DNA from: Erwinia pyri
GTDB lineage: Bacteria; Pseudomonadota; Gammaproteobacteria; Enterobacterales; Enterobacteriaceae
Length of the DNA: 64,000 nt
NCBI RefSeq assembly: GCF_030758455.1
Contig: NZ_CP132353.1
Coordinates: 1,922,001 to 1,986,000 of the forward strand
Direction of reading: 5' to 3'
Shown here piece after piece: positions 9,026-17,048 of this stretch. A program made the position numbers and the translations under genes. Position 1 is the stretch's first letter. Every line of letters begins with the position of its first letter. The notes beneath the pieces are model-generated. The model saw only the letters and a program-made list of their open reading frames with translations, did not search any database and was not told where the DNA came from.

Positions 9026-9820
9026 CTAAGGGGTGGCGATCAGCACCCTGACACCCAGCGCTTCAAAAGCCTCGACCGAGGCTTTCGCAATCCCTTTATC
9101 GGTGATCAGATACTGGATATTGCTCCAGTCACAGGGCAGCGCAAACATCGATACCTTGTCGATTTTACTGGAGTCGGCCACCACATAGACGGTGCTGGCA
9201 GAGTTGATCATTGCGCTTTTCACCTTGATATCCGTTTCGCTGGGAAAGCTCAGGCCCAGCTTTGGGGAAATGCAGGCGGTGGCAAGAAAGAGTTTTTCTG
9301 CCAGCACGTTCTCAAAAAAGCTGGCTGCTTTCTCGCCGGAGGTAGAGAGCGTAGGAAACTTAAAGGTGCCACCGGTAAGCAAAATATTCACCCCCGGCTC
9401 GCCACCCAGCATTAACGCAATATTGACCGCCGTAGTGACCACAGAAAGCTTGTTGATGTGGCCAAGGTGCTGCGCTATGGCGGTGGTGGTGGTGCCGGAA
9501 TCGAAAATCACCGTATCACCATTTTCGATATGCTGGGCAGCCAGCCTGCCGATGGCATCTTTCTCATCAAGATGGGTCTGACGTTCCAGCATCAGCGCGC
9601 CGGTATTCTGTTTGCCGGTCATTAAGGTGGCACCGCCATGATAACGCTGCACAAAACCCTCTTTCTGTAACACGCGCAGATCGGTACGAATCGTGGCCTC
9701 TGTCAGGCCAAAGGCCTCGGTCAGCATTTTGACGGTGACCGTGCCATCCTCCCTGATCATCTCCAGGATCTTTTCTCGCCGTTGTTGCATATCGGCCAAT
9801 TGTTCGTTTTTGCTTTTCAA
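9026..9820 (-). CDS. DeoR/GlpR-family sugar-phosphate-sensing repressor
   Basis: This 264-residue protein has an N-terminal DeoR winged helix (about 10-65: RREKILEMIREDGTVTV, then LTEATIRTDLRVLQKEGFVQRYHGGA). The C-terminal DeoRC sugar-phosphate sensor domain includes IFDSGTTTTAIAQHL and VTTAVNIALML. It is transcribed divergently from the transketolase/ABC/kinase operon and is very probably its local repressor, released by a phosphorylated pathway intermediate as in other DeoR family members. The intergenic region contains two palindromes that fit DeoR-type operators. The effector is unknown. Family call firm; target inferred from divergence. Confidence 0.9.
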   Translation of the reverse strand: MKSKNEQLADMQQRREKILEMIREDGTVTVKMLTEAFGLTEATIRTDLRVLQKEGFVQRYHGGATLMTGKQNTGALMLERQTHLDEKDAIGRLAAQHIENGDTVIFDSGTTTTAIAQHLGHINKLSVVTTAVNIALMLGGEPGVNILLTGGTFKFPTLSTSGEKAASFFENVLAEKLFLATACISPKLGLSFPSETDIKVKSAMINSASTVYVVADSSKIDKVSMFALPCDWSNIQYLITDKGIAKASVEAFEALGVRVLIATP

Positions 9821-9931
9821 CCGAAATTCTCCCTTTACTACGAAGAACGGGCCTGAATCCGCAGCAGGCCTGTTGTTATGGCAAATATTAACCCCGCTAT
9901 CGTATCAATGCGAGTCCCGACAAAAAACTCT

Positions 9932-9949
9932 TTTCATTTTCGAATGAAA
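9932..9949. promoter_or_regulatory. Perfect 18-base inverted repeat, candidate DeoR operator
   Basis: TTTCATT-TTCG-AATGAAA: 7-bp arms around a 4-base spacer, 112 bases upstream of the regulator start on its own side. Placement suits autoregulation. Inference only. Confidence 0.5.
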
Positions 9950-10072
9950 GTCATTAGCTTATAACCACCTTGATTTAACACATGTTTTTAGCACGATCGT
10001 CCCTGTCCGTTAAGGGATTAAAAGCATATATACCGTAAAATCAAGCGCTTAACTATTTAATTGGCTTTTGAT

Positions 10073-10100
10073 TGAAATTTGATCTTCCCCACAATATGCT
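10073..10100 (+). promoter_or_regulatory. Candidate sigma-70 promoter of the transketolase operon
   Basis: TTGAAA (10073-10078) and TATGCT (10095-10100) are separated by 16 bases. This is the best -35/-10 pair near the operon start and lies just upstream of the GlpR-like palindrome. Confidence 0.45.
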
Positions 10101-10124
10101 TAAAAACGATAGCGTATATTTTTA

Positions 10125-10136
10125 TTCGAAAACGAA
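10125..10136. promoter_or_regulatory. GlpR-like operator TTCG-N4-CGAA
   Basis: TTCGAAAACGAA has the TTCG/CGAA half-sites with 4-base spacing known from GlpR and other DeoR-family operators. It lies about 20-30 bases downstream of the predicted -10, a repressing position. Confidence 0.55.
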
Positions 10137-10190
10137 CGAGCCGCAGGCGTTCGCTATCTGGCCAGCGGCGCGACAGACGAAGAGGTAATG

Positions 10191-10997
10191 ATGGACTTTC
10201 AGGCAATCAAACAGACTGCGCGTCAGGCCCGGCGCTATGTCCTGCAAATGAATCATCGGGCGGGTAAAGGGCACACCGGCGCCGACCTCTCCGAGGTAGA
10301 CATCATCTGTACGCTGTTTATGGGTGTGATGGATCGCTCAGCGGCGCGTCCCGATCAGGACCGCTTCATTTTGTCGAAAGGGCACGGCGCAGGCGGGCTC
10401 TACTGTAGCGCCGCCGCGATGGGGCTGCTTGACCCATCGGTGCTCGATCAGTTTATGGGTGACGACACGCTGCTGGCCGGTCATCCGGTGCGGCAAAAGC
10501 TGCCCGACCTGGTGGAGATTAACTCAGGCGGCCTGGGGCATGGTTTGCCGATCGGCGTCGGCCTGGCGCTGGGCAACAAGCTCTCCGGCATGGGCCATCG
10601 TCGCGCTTTTGTCCTGCTGGGCGATGGCGAGCTGGCCGAGGGATCGAACTGGGAAGCGGCAATGTCCGCCAGCAAATTCAAGCTAGATAACCTGATCGCT
10701 ATCGTTGACCGCAACCGCCTGCAGCTGGCAGGCAAAACGGAAGAGATTATGCCGCTGGAGCCGCTGGTCGATAAGTGGCTGGCGTTCGGTTTCGAGGTGC
10801 TGGAGTGCGACGGGCACGACCCGCAGGCTATCGCCAACGCGGTAAACCAGCCCTCTGCCGGCAAACCGCGGGTGATCCTCGCTAATACAGAAAAGGGCCA
10901 CGGCATCTCCTTTATGGCCAACGTGCCCGCTTGGCACCACTCGGTTCCCAATGATGAGCAGCTGGCCCTGGGGCTGGCAGAGCTGGAGGAAGAATAA
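10191..10997 (+). CDS. Transketolase-like protein, N-terminal (TPP-binding) subunit
   Basis: About 268 residues corresponding to the first third of transketolase. It carries the thiamine-diphosphate/Mg motif LGDGELAEGSNWEAAMSA and the early substrate/cofactor signatures SKGHGAGGLY and HGLPIGVGLALG. The partner subunit is the next gene, overlapping by one base (TAATG), so the two form a split alpha2beta2-type transketolase that moves a two-carbon ketol unit. Known split enzymes of this shape include AptAB of D-apiose catabolism, acting on apulose 4-phosphate. ATGs at 10188 and 10191 are both possible; AGAGG at 10181-10185 is better spaced for 10191. First gene of the operon. Confidence 0.88.
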   Translation: MDFQAIKQTARQARRYVLQMNHRAGKGHTGADLSEVDIICTLFMGVMDRSAARPDQDRFILSKGHGAGGLYCSAAAMGLLDPSVLDQFMGDDTLLAGHPVRQKLPDLVEINSGGLGHGLPIGVGLALGNKLSGMGHRRAFVLLGDGELAEGSNWEAAMSASKFKLDNLIAIVDRNRLQLAGKTEEIMPLEPLVDKWLAFGFEVLECDGHDPQAIANAVNQPSAGKPRVILANTEKGHGISFMANVPAWHHSVPNDEQLALGLAELEEE

Positions 10998-11914
10998 TGC
11001 AGGACTTACGCGACGCGGTCATCGCCACGCTGGTGGATGAGCAAAATAACGGGGCGAACCTCAGCGTGATGGTCGCTGACTCAACCTCAACTTCAAAAAT
11101 TGCCCCGTTCGAGAAAGCCTTTCCGGATCGGGTAATCAATGTCGGCATTGCTGAACAGAATATGATTGGCATGGCGGCAGGAATGGCGCTGAGCGGCCGT
11201 ACCGTGTTTACCGCCAATGCCGCACCTTTCCTGTTTGCCCGCTCCAATGAGCAGGTGAAAAACGACATCTGCTACACCGAAACCAACGTCAAAATGCTGG
11301 GGCTGAACGCCGGCTTTGCCTACGGCCCATTGGGCGCAACGCATCACTGTACCAACGATATCGCTATCGCCCGCACCTTTGGCAACCTGCAGGTATTCGC
11401 CCCTGCCGATGCCGTGCAGGCCAGCGCCATCGTCCGCTATGCCATTCAACATAACGGCCCGGTTTATATCCGAATGGACAGCGATAAGGTGCCGTTGCTG
11501 CACGGTGAAGAGTATGAGTTTGTGCCCGGTAAGCCTGAAGTGCTGCAGCAGGGAGAGGAAACCCTGGTGTTCTGTCTGGGAACGCTGGCCCATGAAGCGC
11601 TGGCCGCCAAAGATGAGAGCATCACTATCGTCTCGCTTCCTTCGCTCTGGCCGCTGGATGAGGCTGCGGTGGTGAAGCTGATTGGCACTCATCAGCAGGT
11701 GATCACCATGGAGGAGCACTCGCTGAGCGGCGGACTGAGCAGCATCATCGGCGAAATCCTGCACCGGCACAGCCTGCGTCAGCGTTTTACCGCGCTGGGG
11801 ATCCCGCCCTATGAGTTTACCCACAGCAGCAGTCGCGCTGCGCTGCGCAGCCAGTTCCGTATTGATGCACAGGGATTACGTACCACCTTACAACACGTTG
11901 TGGCGGCTGCCTGA
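10997..11914 (+). CDS. Transketolase-like protein, C-terminal subunit
   Basis: This 305-residue protein supplies the pyrimidine-binding and C-terminal domains of a split transketolase. It contains the pyrimidine-domain motif VINVGIAEQNMIGMAAGMALSGRTVF with the catalytic-type Glu, then a C-terminal Rossmann-like region (MEEHSLSGGLSSIIGEI). Its ATG overlaps the stop of the N-terminal subunit, ensuring equal synthesis. With that partner it should cleave or build a ketose phosphate in the cytoplasm; the actual donor is unknown. The operon makes a dedicated sugar-phosphate donor more likely than the general pentose-phosphate role. Confidence 0.88.
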   Translation: MQDLRDAVIATLVDEQNNGANLSVMVADSTSTSKIAPFEKAFPDRVINVGIAEQNMIGMAAGMALSGRTVFTANAAPFLFARSNEQVKNDICYTETNVKMLGLNAGFAYGPLGATHHCTNDIAIARTFGNLQVFAPADAVQASAIVRYAIQHNGPVYIRMDSDKVPLLHGEEYEFVPGKPEVLQQGEETLVFCLGTLAHEALAAKDESITIVSLPSLWPLDEAAVVKLIGTHQQVITMEEHSLSGGLSSIIGEILHRHSLRQRFTALGIPPYEFTHSSSRAALRSQFRIDAQGLRTTLQHVVAAA

Positions 11915-11925
11915 GGAGATCGCTG

Positions 11926-12723
11926 ATGAGTAGTGAATATGATGTCAATCTGCGCTACGGCGTGGACAGCAATATGGATCTGAGCGGCAAAGTGGCGGTG
12001 GTCACGGGCGGGCTGGGCGGCATCGCCATGGCCAGCAACCAGATGCTGCTGGAAAAGGGGGCGAGCCTGGCGCTGCTTTACCCGGCGTTTGAGCAGGAGA
12101 AAGTTGGCGACGTGGCGGGGCAGTTTGCTGAGGAGCGCGTGCAGTTTGTGCAGTGCGACGTGACCGATCCCGCCTCCGTTGAGCAGGCCATTGAGCAGGT
12201 AGAGGCGCATTACGGCCAGATCGATATTCTGGTGAACTGCGCCGGCTATGTGATGCTGCAACCGGTGCTGGAGACAGAATTTGCCGAGTGGCAGAAACAG
12301 GTCGCGGTCAATCTTACCGGCCCGTTCCTCTGCTCGCAGGCGGTAGCGAAACGGATGGTCAAAGCGGGAAAAGGCGGAAAAATTATTAATATCGCCTCTC
12401 AGGCTGCCTCCATCGCTATCGATAACCATGTGGCCTACACCTCCGCCAAGGCGGGGCTGCTGGGCATGACCAAGGTGATGGCCAAAGAGTTTGCGCCGCA
12501 CAAAATCAACGTCAATACCCTCTCTCCCACCGTGGTGCTGACGCCGATGGGCGAAAAAGCCTGGCGGGGAGAGAAGGGGGAAGCGATGAAGCAGCTGATC
12601 CCGCTGGGGCGCTTCGCCTACACCGATGAAATTGCCGCCGCCGTGCTGTTTTTCGCCAGCAACGGCAGCGACATGATCACCGGCGCCGATCTGATGATCG
12701 ACGGTGGTTTTACCATCTGGTAA
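11926..12723 (+). CDS. Short-chain dehydrogenase/reductase, first of two in the operon
   Basis: A 265-residue classical SDR. After an N-terminal extension of about 15 residues come the cofactor motif VVTGGLGGIAMA, the NAG-like NCAGYVM segment, the active-site Ser region (NIASQAAS) and the catalytic YTSAK (Y-x3-K). The C-terminus (ITGADLMIDGGFTIW) is typical of polyol/sugar and ketoacyl-type SDRs. It begins 11 bases after the transketolase subunit. Its likely role is NAD(P)-linked oxidation of a polyol to a ketose, or the reverse, within this pathway. The substrate cannot be read from sequence. Confidence 0.85.
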   Translation: MSSEYDVNLRYGVDSNMDLSGKVAVVTGGLGGIAMASNQMLLEKGASLALLYPAFEQEKVGDVAGQFAEERVQFVQCDVTDPASVEQAIEQVEAHYGQIDILVNCAGYVMLQPVLETEFAEWQKQVAVNLTGPFLCSQAVAKRMVKAGKGGKIINIASQAASIAIDNHVAYTSAKAGLLGMTKVMAKEFAPHKINVNTLSPTVVLTPMGEKAWRGEKGEAMKQLIPLGRFAYTDEIAAAVLFFASNGSDMITGADLMIDGGFTIW

Positions 12724-12798
12724 GGCTTCGCCAGCACCAGAGCCGTAACCAACGCAATACCCTACGCGCTGTACCTACAATAATGAGAGAACATCACT

Positions 12799-13734
12799 AT
12801 GAACATGCGTTTAACCCTGTTAGCCGTTGCCACCGCCTGCACCTTCTCCCACGCAGCGCTGGCAGCTGATAAAGGCACCATCATGATTATGGTCAACTCG
12901 CTGGATAACCCCTATTACGCCTCAGAAGCGAAGGGCGCCAACCTGAAGGCCCAGGAGTTGGGGTACAAAACTTCCGTGCTGTCCCATGGCGAAGATGTCA
13001 AAAAACAGAGCGAGCTGATTGATGCCGCCATCGGCAAAAAAGTACAGGGCATTATTCTCGATAACGCCGACTCCACCGCCAGCGTGGCCGCTATTCAGAA
13101 AGCCAAAGATGCCGGTATTCCGGTAGTGCTGATCAACCGTGAAATTCCGGTCGATAACGTTGCGCTGGAGCAGATCACCCACAACAACTTCCAGGCGGGA
13201 TCGGATGTCGCCAACGTCTTTGTTGAGAAGATGGGTGAGAAGGGTAAATATGCCGAACTGACCTGTAACCTCGCCGATAACAACTGCGTCACCCGTTCCA
13301 AATCCTTCCACCAGGTCCTTGACCAGTATACCGACATGCAGAGCGTGGCAAGACAGGATGCCAAAGGCACCCTGATCGACGGCAAACGCATTATGGACAG
13401 CATTCTGCAGGCGCACCCCGATGTTAAAGGCGTTATCTGCGGTAACGGCCCCGTTGCGCTGGGCGCTATTGCGGCGCTGAAAGCGGCTGGCCGCAACGAT
13501 GTGATCGTCGTGGGCATTGATGGCAGCAACGACGAGCGCGATGCGGTGAAAGCGGGCACGCTGAAAGCCACCGTCATGCTGCAGGCGCAGGCTATCGCCG
13601 CGCAGGGCGTGACCGATCTGGATAACTTCATTCAGAAGGGCACTAAACCGGAGAAACAGCGCGTGATGTTCCGCGGCATTCTGATCTCCCCGGAAAACGC
13701 CGCTAAGGTGCAGGATTTTAATTTCAAATCTTAA
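12799..13734 (+). CDS. Sugar/polyol ABC transporter periplasmic binding protein (RbsB family)
   Basis: This 311-residue secreted protein has a clear signal peptide (about 22 residues, ending AALA before ADKG). A type I sugar-binding fold follows (Peripla_BP_4/RbsB). Ligand-pocket equivalents of RbsB can be seen: NPYY where RbsB has paired Phe, INREI in place of a D-R pair, and GIDGSND. These changes suggest a ligand related to but different from ribose. Two Cys (LTCNLADNNC) are close enough for a periplasmic disulphide. It lies 75 bases after the SDR with its own ribosome-binding site and is followed by a stabilising hairpin, fitting high expression. Confidence 0.9.
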   Translation: MNMRLTLLAVATACTFSHAALAADKGTIMIMVNSLDNPYYASEAKGANLKAQELGYKTSVLSHGEDVKKQSELIDAAIGKKVQGIILDNADSTASVAAIQKAKDAGIPVVLINREIPVDNVALEQITHNNFQAGSDVANVFVEKMGEKGKYAELTCNLADNNCVTRSKSFHQVLDQYTDMQSVARQDAKGTLIDGKRIMDSILQAHPDVKGVICGNGPVALGAIAALKAAGRNDVIVVGIDGSNDERDAVKAGTLKATVMLQAQAIAAQGVTDLDNFIQKGTKPEKQRVMFRGILISPENAAKVQDFNFKS

Positions 13735-13748
13735 GTCGTCGATACTGC

Positions 13749-13768
13749 TGCGCCCTTGCGGGGGCGCA
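13749..13768 (+). other. Hairpin after the binding-protein gene
   Basis: TGCGCCC (13749-13755) and GGGCGCA (13762-13768) pair around TTGCGG, with no T-run afterwards. Such stems downstream of binding-protein genes commonly protect the mRNA and lower expression of the genes that follow. Confidence 0.55.
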
Positions 13769-13781
13769 AAGGAGAGAAGAT

Positions 13782-14417
13782 ATGTCAGGGCGAGTCTGGC
13801 TGGCAATGAGCGTGTTAGTCCTTGGCGGCTGCCGCATTGTGTCGCAACAGGAATTAGCCGACCTGAAAAATCCCCCAAATCCGCAGATGGCAAACATCAC
13901 CAGCACTTACCAGCAGAAAATCGTGCCGCAGGTGCTGAAAGAGGCCAAACCGCTGGGTGAGGTCATGAAAGAGCTGGCCGCAGCAAAGACTTTTGACGAC
14001 GCCTGTAAGCAGTTTGGTTACCGCAGCCAGGAAGAGAACCCCTGTGTCTTTACCGTGAAGGTGAGCGGTACCGTGTCAGTGGTTAATACCACCTCGCGCA
14101 GCGGCAAAATGACGGTGAAAGATGTCAGCGGGCAGGAAGTGGTGGTGCAGATCGGGCCGATCATCCGCGGGACCGCGCTGCGTGATGTCTACAGAGGCGC
14201 CAGCTACCAGGATTTCAATGACCAGGTGATGTTTGGCGACTACGGCAAGGCGATCAACACGCTCGCCTCCAATGAGGTGAAAAAGCTGCAGCCGAAGGTG
14301 GGCGACAGCGTGGAAGTGGATGGCGTGTTCAGCAGTTGGGATCTGCCGCAAACCCCGCCGGATATCACCCCGGCCCGTGTCGTTCGTCAGCAGGAGTCCG
14401 CTCATGGCGCAGAGTGA
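13782..14417 (+). CDS. DUF2291 family lipoprotein linked to sugar ABC operon
   Basis: This 211-residue protein has a short hydrophobic leader and a lipobox-like VLGGC (Cys at about 17), so it is probably a lipoprotein. The rest is soluble and includes the family core around CVFTVKVSGTVSVVNTTSRSGKMTVKD and GPIIRGTALRDVY, which resembles an OB-type beta domain. I recognise it as DUF2291, a family of unknown function that recurs in RbsB-type sugar transporter operons. It sits between the binding protein and the ATPase and overlaps the ATPase start by 14 bases, so it is translationally coupled to the importer. A role in uptake is inferred only from position. Confidence 0.75.
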   Translation: MSGRVWLAMSVLVLGGCRIVSQQELADLKNPPNPQMANITSTYQQKIVPQVLKEAKPLGEVMKELAAAKTFDDACKQFGYRSQEENPCVFTVKVSGTVSVVNTTSRSGKMTVKDVSGQEVVVQIGPIIRGTALRDVYRGASYQDFNDQVMFGDYGKAINTLASNEVKKLQPKVGDSVEVDGVFSSWDLPQTPPDITPARVVRQQESAHGAE

Positions 14418-15951
14418 AGCAGATCTTCTGACCCTGGCCGGGCAGTCAGAAGTGATTATTGAAACCCGCAACGTGTCACGTATCTACCCGGGGGTAACCG
14501 CGCTGGACCAGGTGGACTACCGCGTCTACCGCAACAAGGTCAACGTGCTGATTGGCGAGAACGGCGCGGGAAAATCCACCATGATGAAAATGCTGGCTGG
14601 CGTGGAGGTGCCCTCGTCAGGGCAGATCCTGCTGGATGGCCAGGCCGTTTCGCTGCACTCCACTCAGCAGGCGGAAAAACATGGCATCAGCATCATTTTC
14701 CAGGAGCTGAACCTGTTCCCCAACATGAATGTGATGGACAACATCTTTATCGGTAATGAGTTCTTTCAGCGCGGCGTGATCAACGAGAAATATCAGTATC
14801 AGCTGGCGAAGGCTTTGCTGGAAAGGCTGGAGCTGGATGTCGATCCTTACGCCTCGCTGGGCGAGCTGGGGATAGGCCACCAGCAGCTGGTGGAGATCGC
14901 CCGGGCGCTGTCAAAAGATACCCGCGTGTTGATCATGGATGAACCCACCTCGGCGCTCAGTCAGTCTGAGGTAAAGGTGTTGTTTAACGTTATCGCCGCC
15001 CTCAAGCGCCGTGGCGTCACCATTATCTATATCTCCCATCGGCTGGAAGAGCTGATGGAAATTGGCGATCACATCACTATTTTCCGCGATGGCCGCTTTA
15101 TCAGCGAGCGGGAAGTCCGCGACGCCAGCGTGCCGTGGATCATTGAGCAGATGGTGGGCGACAAGAAAAAGCATTTCGATTATCAGGCCGCTGACCAGGG
15201 CGAAACGGTACTCAACGTCACCGGCCTGACGGCACTGGCGCAAAACGGCGGCTATAAGCTGAACGACGTCACCTTCTCGCTGCGTAAAGGCGAAGTGGTT
15301 GGCATTTATGGCCTGCTGGGGGCCGGACGCACCGAGCTGTTTAAGGGGCTGATTGGCCTGATGGCGTGCCAGAGCGGCAGCGTCACCCTGAACGGCGAGT
15401 GCCTGGATAAACGCAATTTCCAGCACCGGCTCAAGCGAGGCATTGCGCTGGTGCCGGAAGATCGCAAGGGGGAAGGGGTGGTCGAACTGATGTCGATCAA
15501 AACCAATATGACGCTGAGTGACCTGAGCTTGCGCGGCTTTCGCCGGGCGCTGAATCTGCTGCATCCGCGTCGGGAAGAGGTCCGGGTCAACGAGATGATC
15601 GAGCGGCTGGCGATCAAGGTCAGCGATGCCGAACTGCCGATCACCTCCCTCAGCGGCGGCAACCAGCAGAAAGTGGTGCTGGGCAAAGCGCTGATGACCG
15701 GCCCTGAAGTGGTGCTGCTGGATGAACCCACGCGCGGCATAGACGTTGGCGCCAAAACGGACGTTTACCACCTGATCGGCTCAATGGCCGGTCAGGGACT
15801 AGCCGTGATGTTCTCCTCCTCGGAGCTGGATGAAGTGATGGCGCTGGCTGACCGCATCCTGGTGATGGCGGACGGCAAAATCACCGCCGATCTTCCCCGG
15901 GCTGAAGCCACCCGCGAGCGGCTTATCACCGCTTCCACCCCACACGATTAG
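14404..15951 (+). CDS. Sugar/polyol ABC transporter ATP-binding protein (RbsA family)
   Basis: This 515-residue protein contains two ABC cassettes in tandem, as usual for RbsA/MglA/XylG. The first has a canonical Walker A (IGENGAGKST) and Walker B (LIMDEPTSAL). The second has the expected degenerate P-loop (GLLGAGRTE), a good signature LSGGNQQKVVLGKAL and VLLDEPTRGIDVGAK. Translation starts inside the end of the DUF2291 gene (ATG 14404). It powers the importer formed with the following permease and the upstream binding protein. Substrate specificity resides in the binding protein. Confidence 0.93.
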   Translation: MAQSEADLLTLAGQSEVIIETRNVSRIYPGVTALDQVDYRVYRNKVNVLIGENGAGKSTMMKMLAGVEVPSSGQILLDGQAVSLHSTQQAEKHGISIIFQELNLFPNMNVMDNIFIGNEFFQRGVINEKYQYQLAKALLERLELDVDPYASLGELGIGHQQLVEIARALSKDTRVLIMDEPTSALSQSEVKVLFNVIAALKRRGVTIIYISHRLEELMEIGDHITIFRDGRFISEREVRDASVPWIIEQMVGDKKKHFDYQAADQGETVLNVTGLTALAQNGGYKLNDVTFSLRKGEVVGIYGLLGAGRTELFKGLIGLMACQSGSVTLNGECLDKRNFQHRLKRGIALVPEDRKGEGVVELMSIKTNMTLSDLSLRGFRRALNLLHPRREEVRVNEMIERLAIKVSDAELPITSLSGGNQQKVVLGKALMTGPEVVLLDEPTRGIDVGAKTDVYHLIGSMAGQGLAVMFSSSELDEVMALADRILVMADGKITADLPRAEATRERLITASTPHD

Positions 15952-15980
15952 CTGGCGCCCCGGGCGTTAAGGAACATGTT

Positions 15981-17048
15981 ATGAACCAGAAATACCTGCT
16001 TTATATGTACCTGCTGAAGGCGCGGACGTTTATCGCCCTGCTGATCGTGGTCGGTTTTTTCAGCGTGATGGTGCCGAACTTTTTAACCCCTTCTAACCTG
16101 CTGATCATGACGCAGCATGTGGCGATCACCGGCCTGCTCGCCATCGGCATGACCCTGGTGATCCTGACCGGCGGCATCGACCTTTCGGTCGGGGCCGTGG
16201 CCGGAATTTGCGGCATGGTGGCGGGCGCGCTGCTGACCAACGGCGTGCCGCTGTGGGGCGGCCAGGTGCTGTTCCTCAACGTGCCGGAAGTGATCCTGGT
16301 GGTGGCGATTTTTGGCGTTATCGTCGGGCTGATCAACGGCGCGGTTATCACCCGCCTGGGCGTAGCTCCCTTTATCTGTACGCTGGGGATGATGTACGTC
16401 GCGCGCGGCGCGGCGCTGCTCTGGAACGATGGCAGCACCTATGCCAACCTGGTCGGCCTGCCGCAGCTGGGCAATACCGGCTTTGCCATTCTCGGTTCCG
16501 GTACCCTGCTCGGGGTCTACCTGCCCATCTGGCTGATGGTCGGTTTCCTGCTGCTGGGTCTCTATATCACGCGTAAAACGCCGTTAGGGCGCTATATCTA
16601 TGCCAGCGGCGGCAACGAGTCGGCGGCACGCCTGGCGGGTGTGCCGATCGTCAAGGTAAAGGTCTTTGTTTACGCTTTCTCCGGCCTCTGCGCGGCGCTG
16701 GTGGGGCTGATTGTGGCTTCTCAGCTGCAGACGGCTCACCCGATGACCGGCAACATGTTTGAGATGGATGCCATCGGGGCGACCGTACTCGGCGGAACGG
16801 CGCTGGCGGGCGGGCGCGGGCGCGTCTCGGGTTCCATTATTGGCGCATTTGTGATCGTGTTCCTTGCCGATGGCATGGTGATGATGGGGGTCAGCGACTT
16901 CTGGCAGATGGTGATCAAAGGTCTGGTTATCGTCACCGCCGTGGTTATCGATCAGTTCCAGCAGCGTCTGCAGAGCAAAGTGGTGCTGATGCGTCGCCAT
17001 GAAAAAAAGCAGGCGGCCGCGCCGCTCTCTGAGGTCAGCCATGGCTAG
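15981..17048 (+). CDS. Sugar/polyol ABC transporter permease (RbsC family)
   Basis: This 355-residue integral membrane protein of the BPD_transp_2 family has about ten hydrophobic segments. It carries the hallmark motifs LTGGIDLSVGAVAGICG and DAIGATVLGGTALAGGRGRVSGSIIGA. As in other ribose-type importers, a single permease gene implies a homodimeric channel. The C-terminal tail is charged (RRHEKKQAA) and overlaps the start of the kinase gene by 8 bases. Confidence 0.92.
   Translation: MNQKYLLYMYLLKARTFIALLIVVGFFSVMVPNFLTPSNLLIMTQHVAITGLLAIGMTLVILTGGIDLSVGAVAGICGMVAGALLTNGVPLWGGQVLFLNVPEVILVVAIFGVIVGLINGAVITRLGVAPFICTLGMMYVARGAALLWNDGSTYANLVGLPQLGNTGFAILGSGTLLGVYLPIWLMVGFLLLGLYITRKTPLGRYIYASGGNESAARLAGVPIVKVKVFVYAFSGLCAALVGLIVASQLQTAHPMTGNMFEMDAIGATVLGGTALAGGRGRVSGSIIGAFVIVFLADGMVMMGVSDFWQMVIKGLVIVTAVVIDQFQQRLQSKVVLMRRHEKKQAAAPLSEVSHG

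Larger units (their letters stand above)
9821..10187. promoter_or_regulatory. Divergent regulatory region of the sugar/polyol operon
   Basis: This 367-base region is AT-rich and contains no credible gene. It holds the two palindromes and the promoter-like sequence listed separately, between the DeoR-type regulator and the transketolase operon. Confidence 0.7.
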
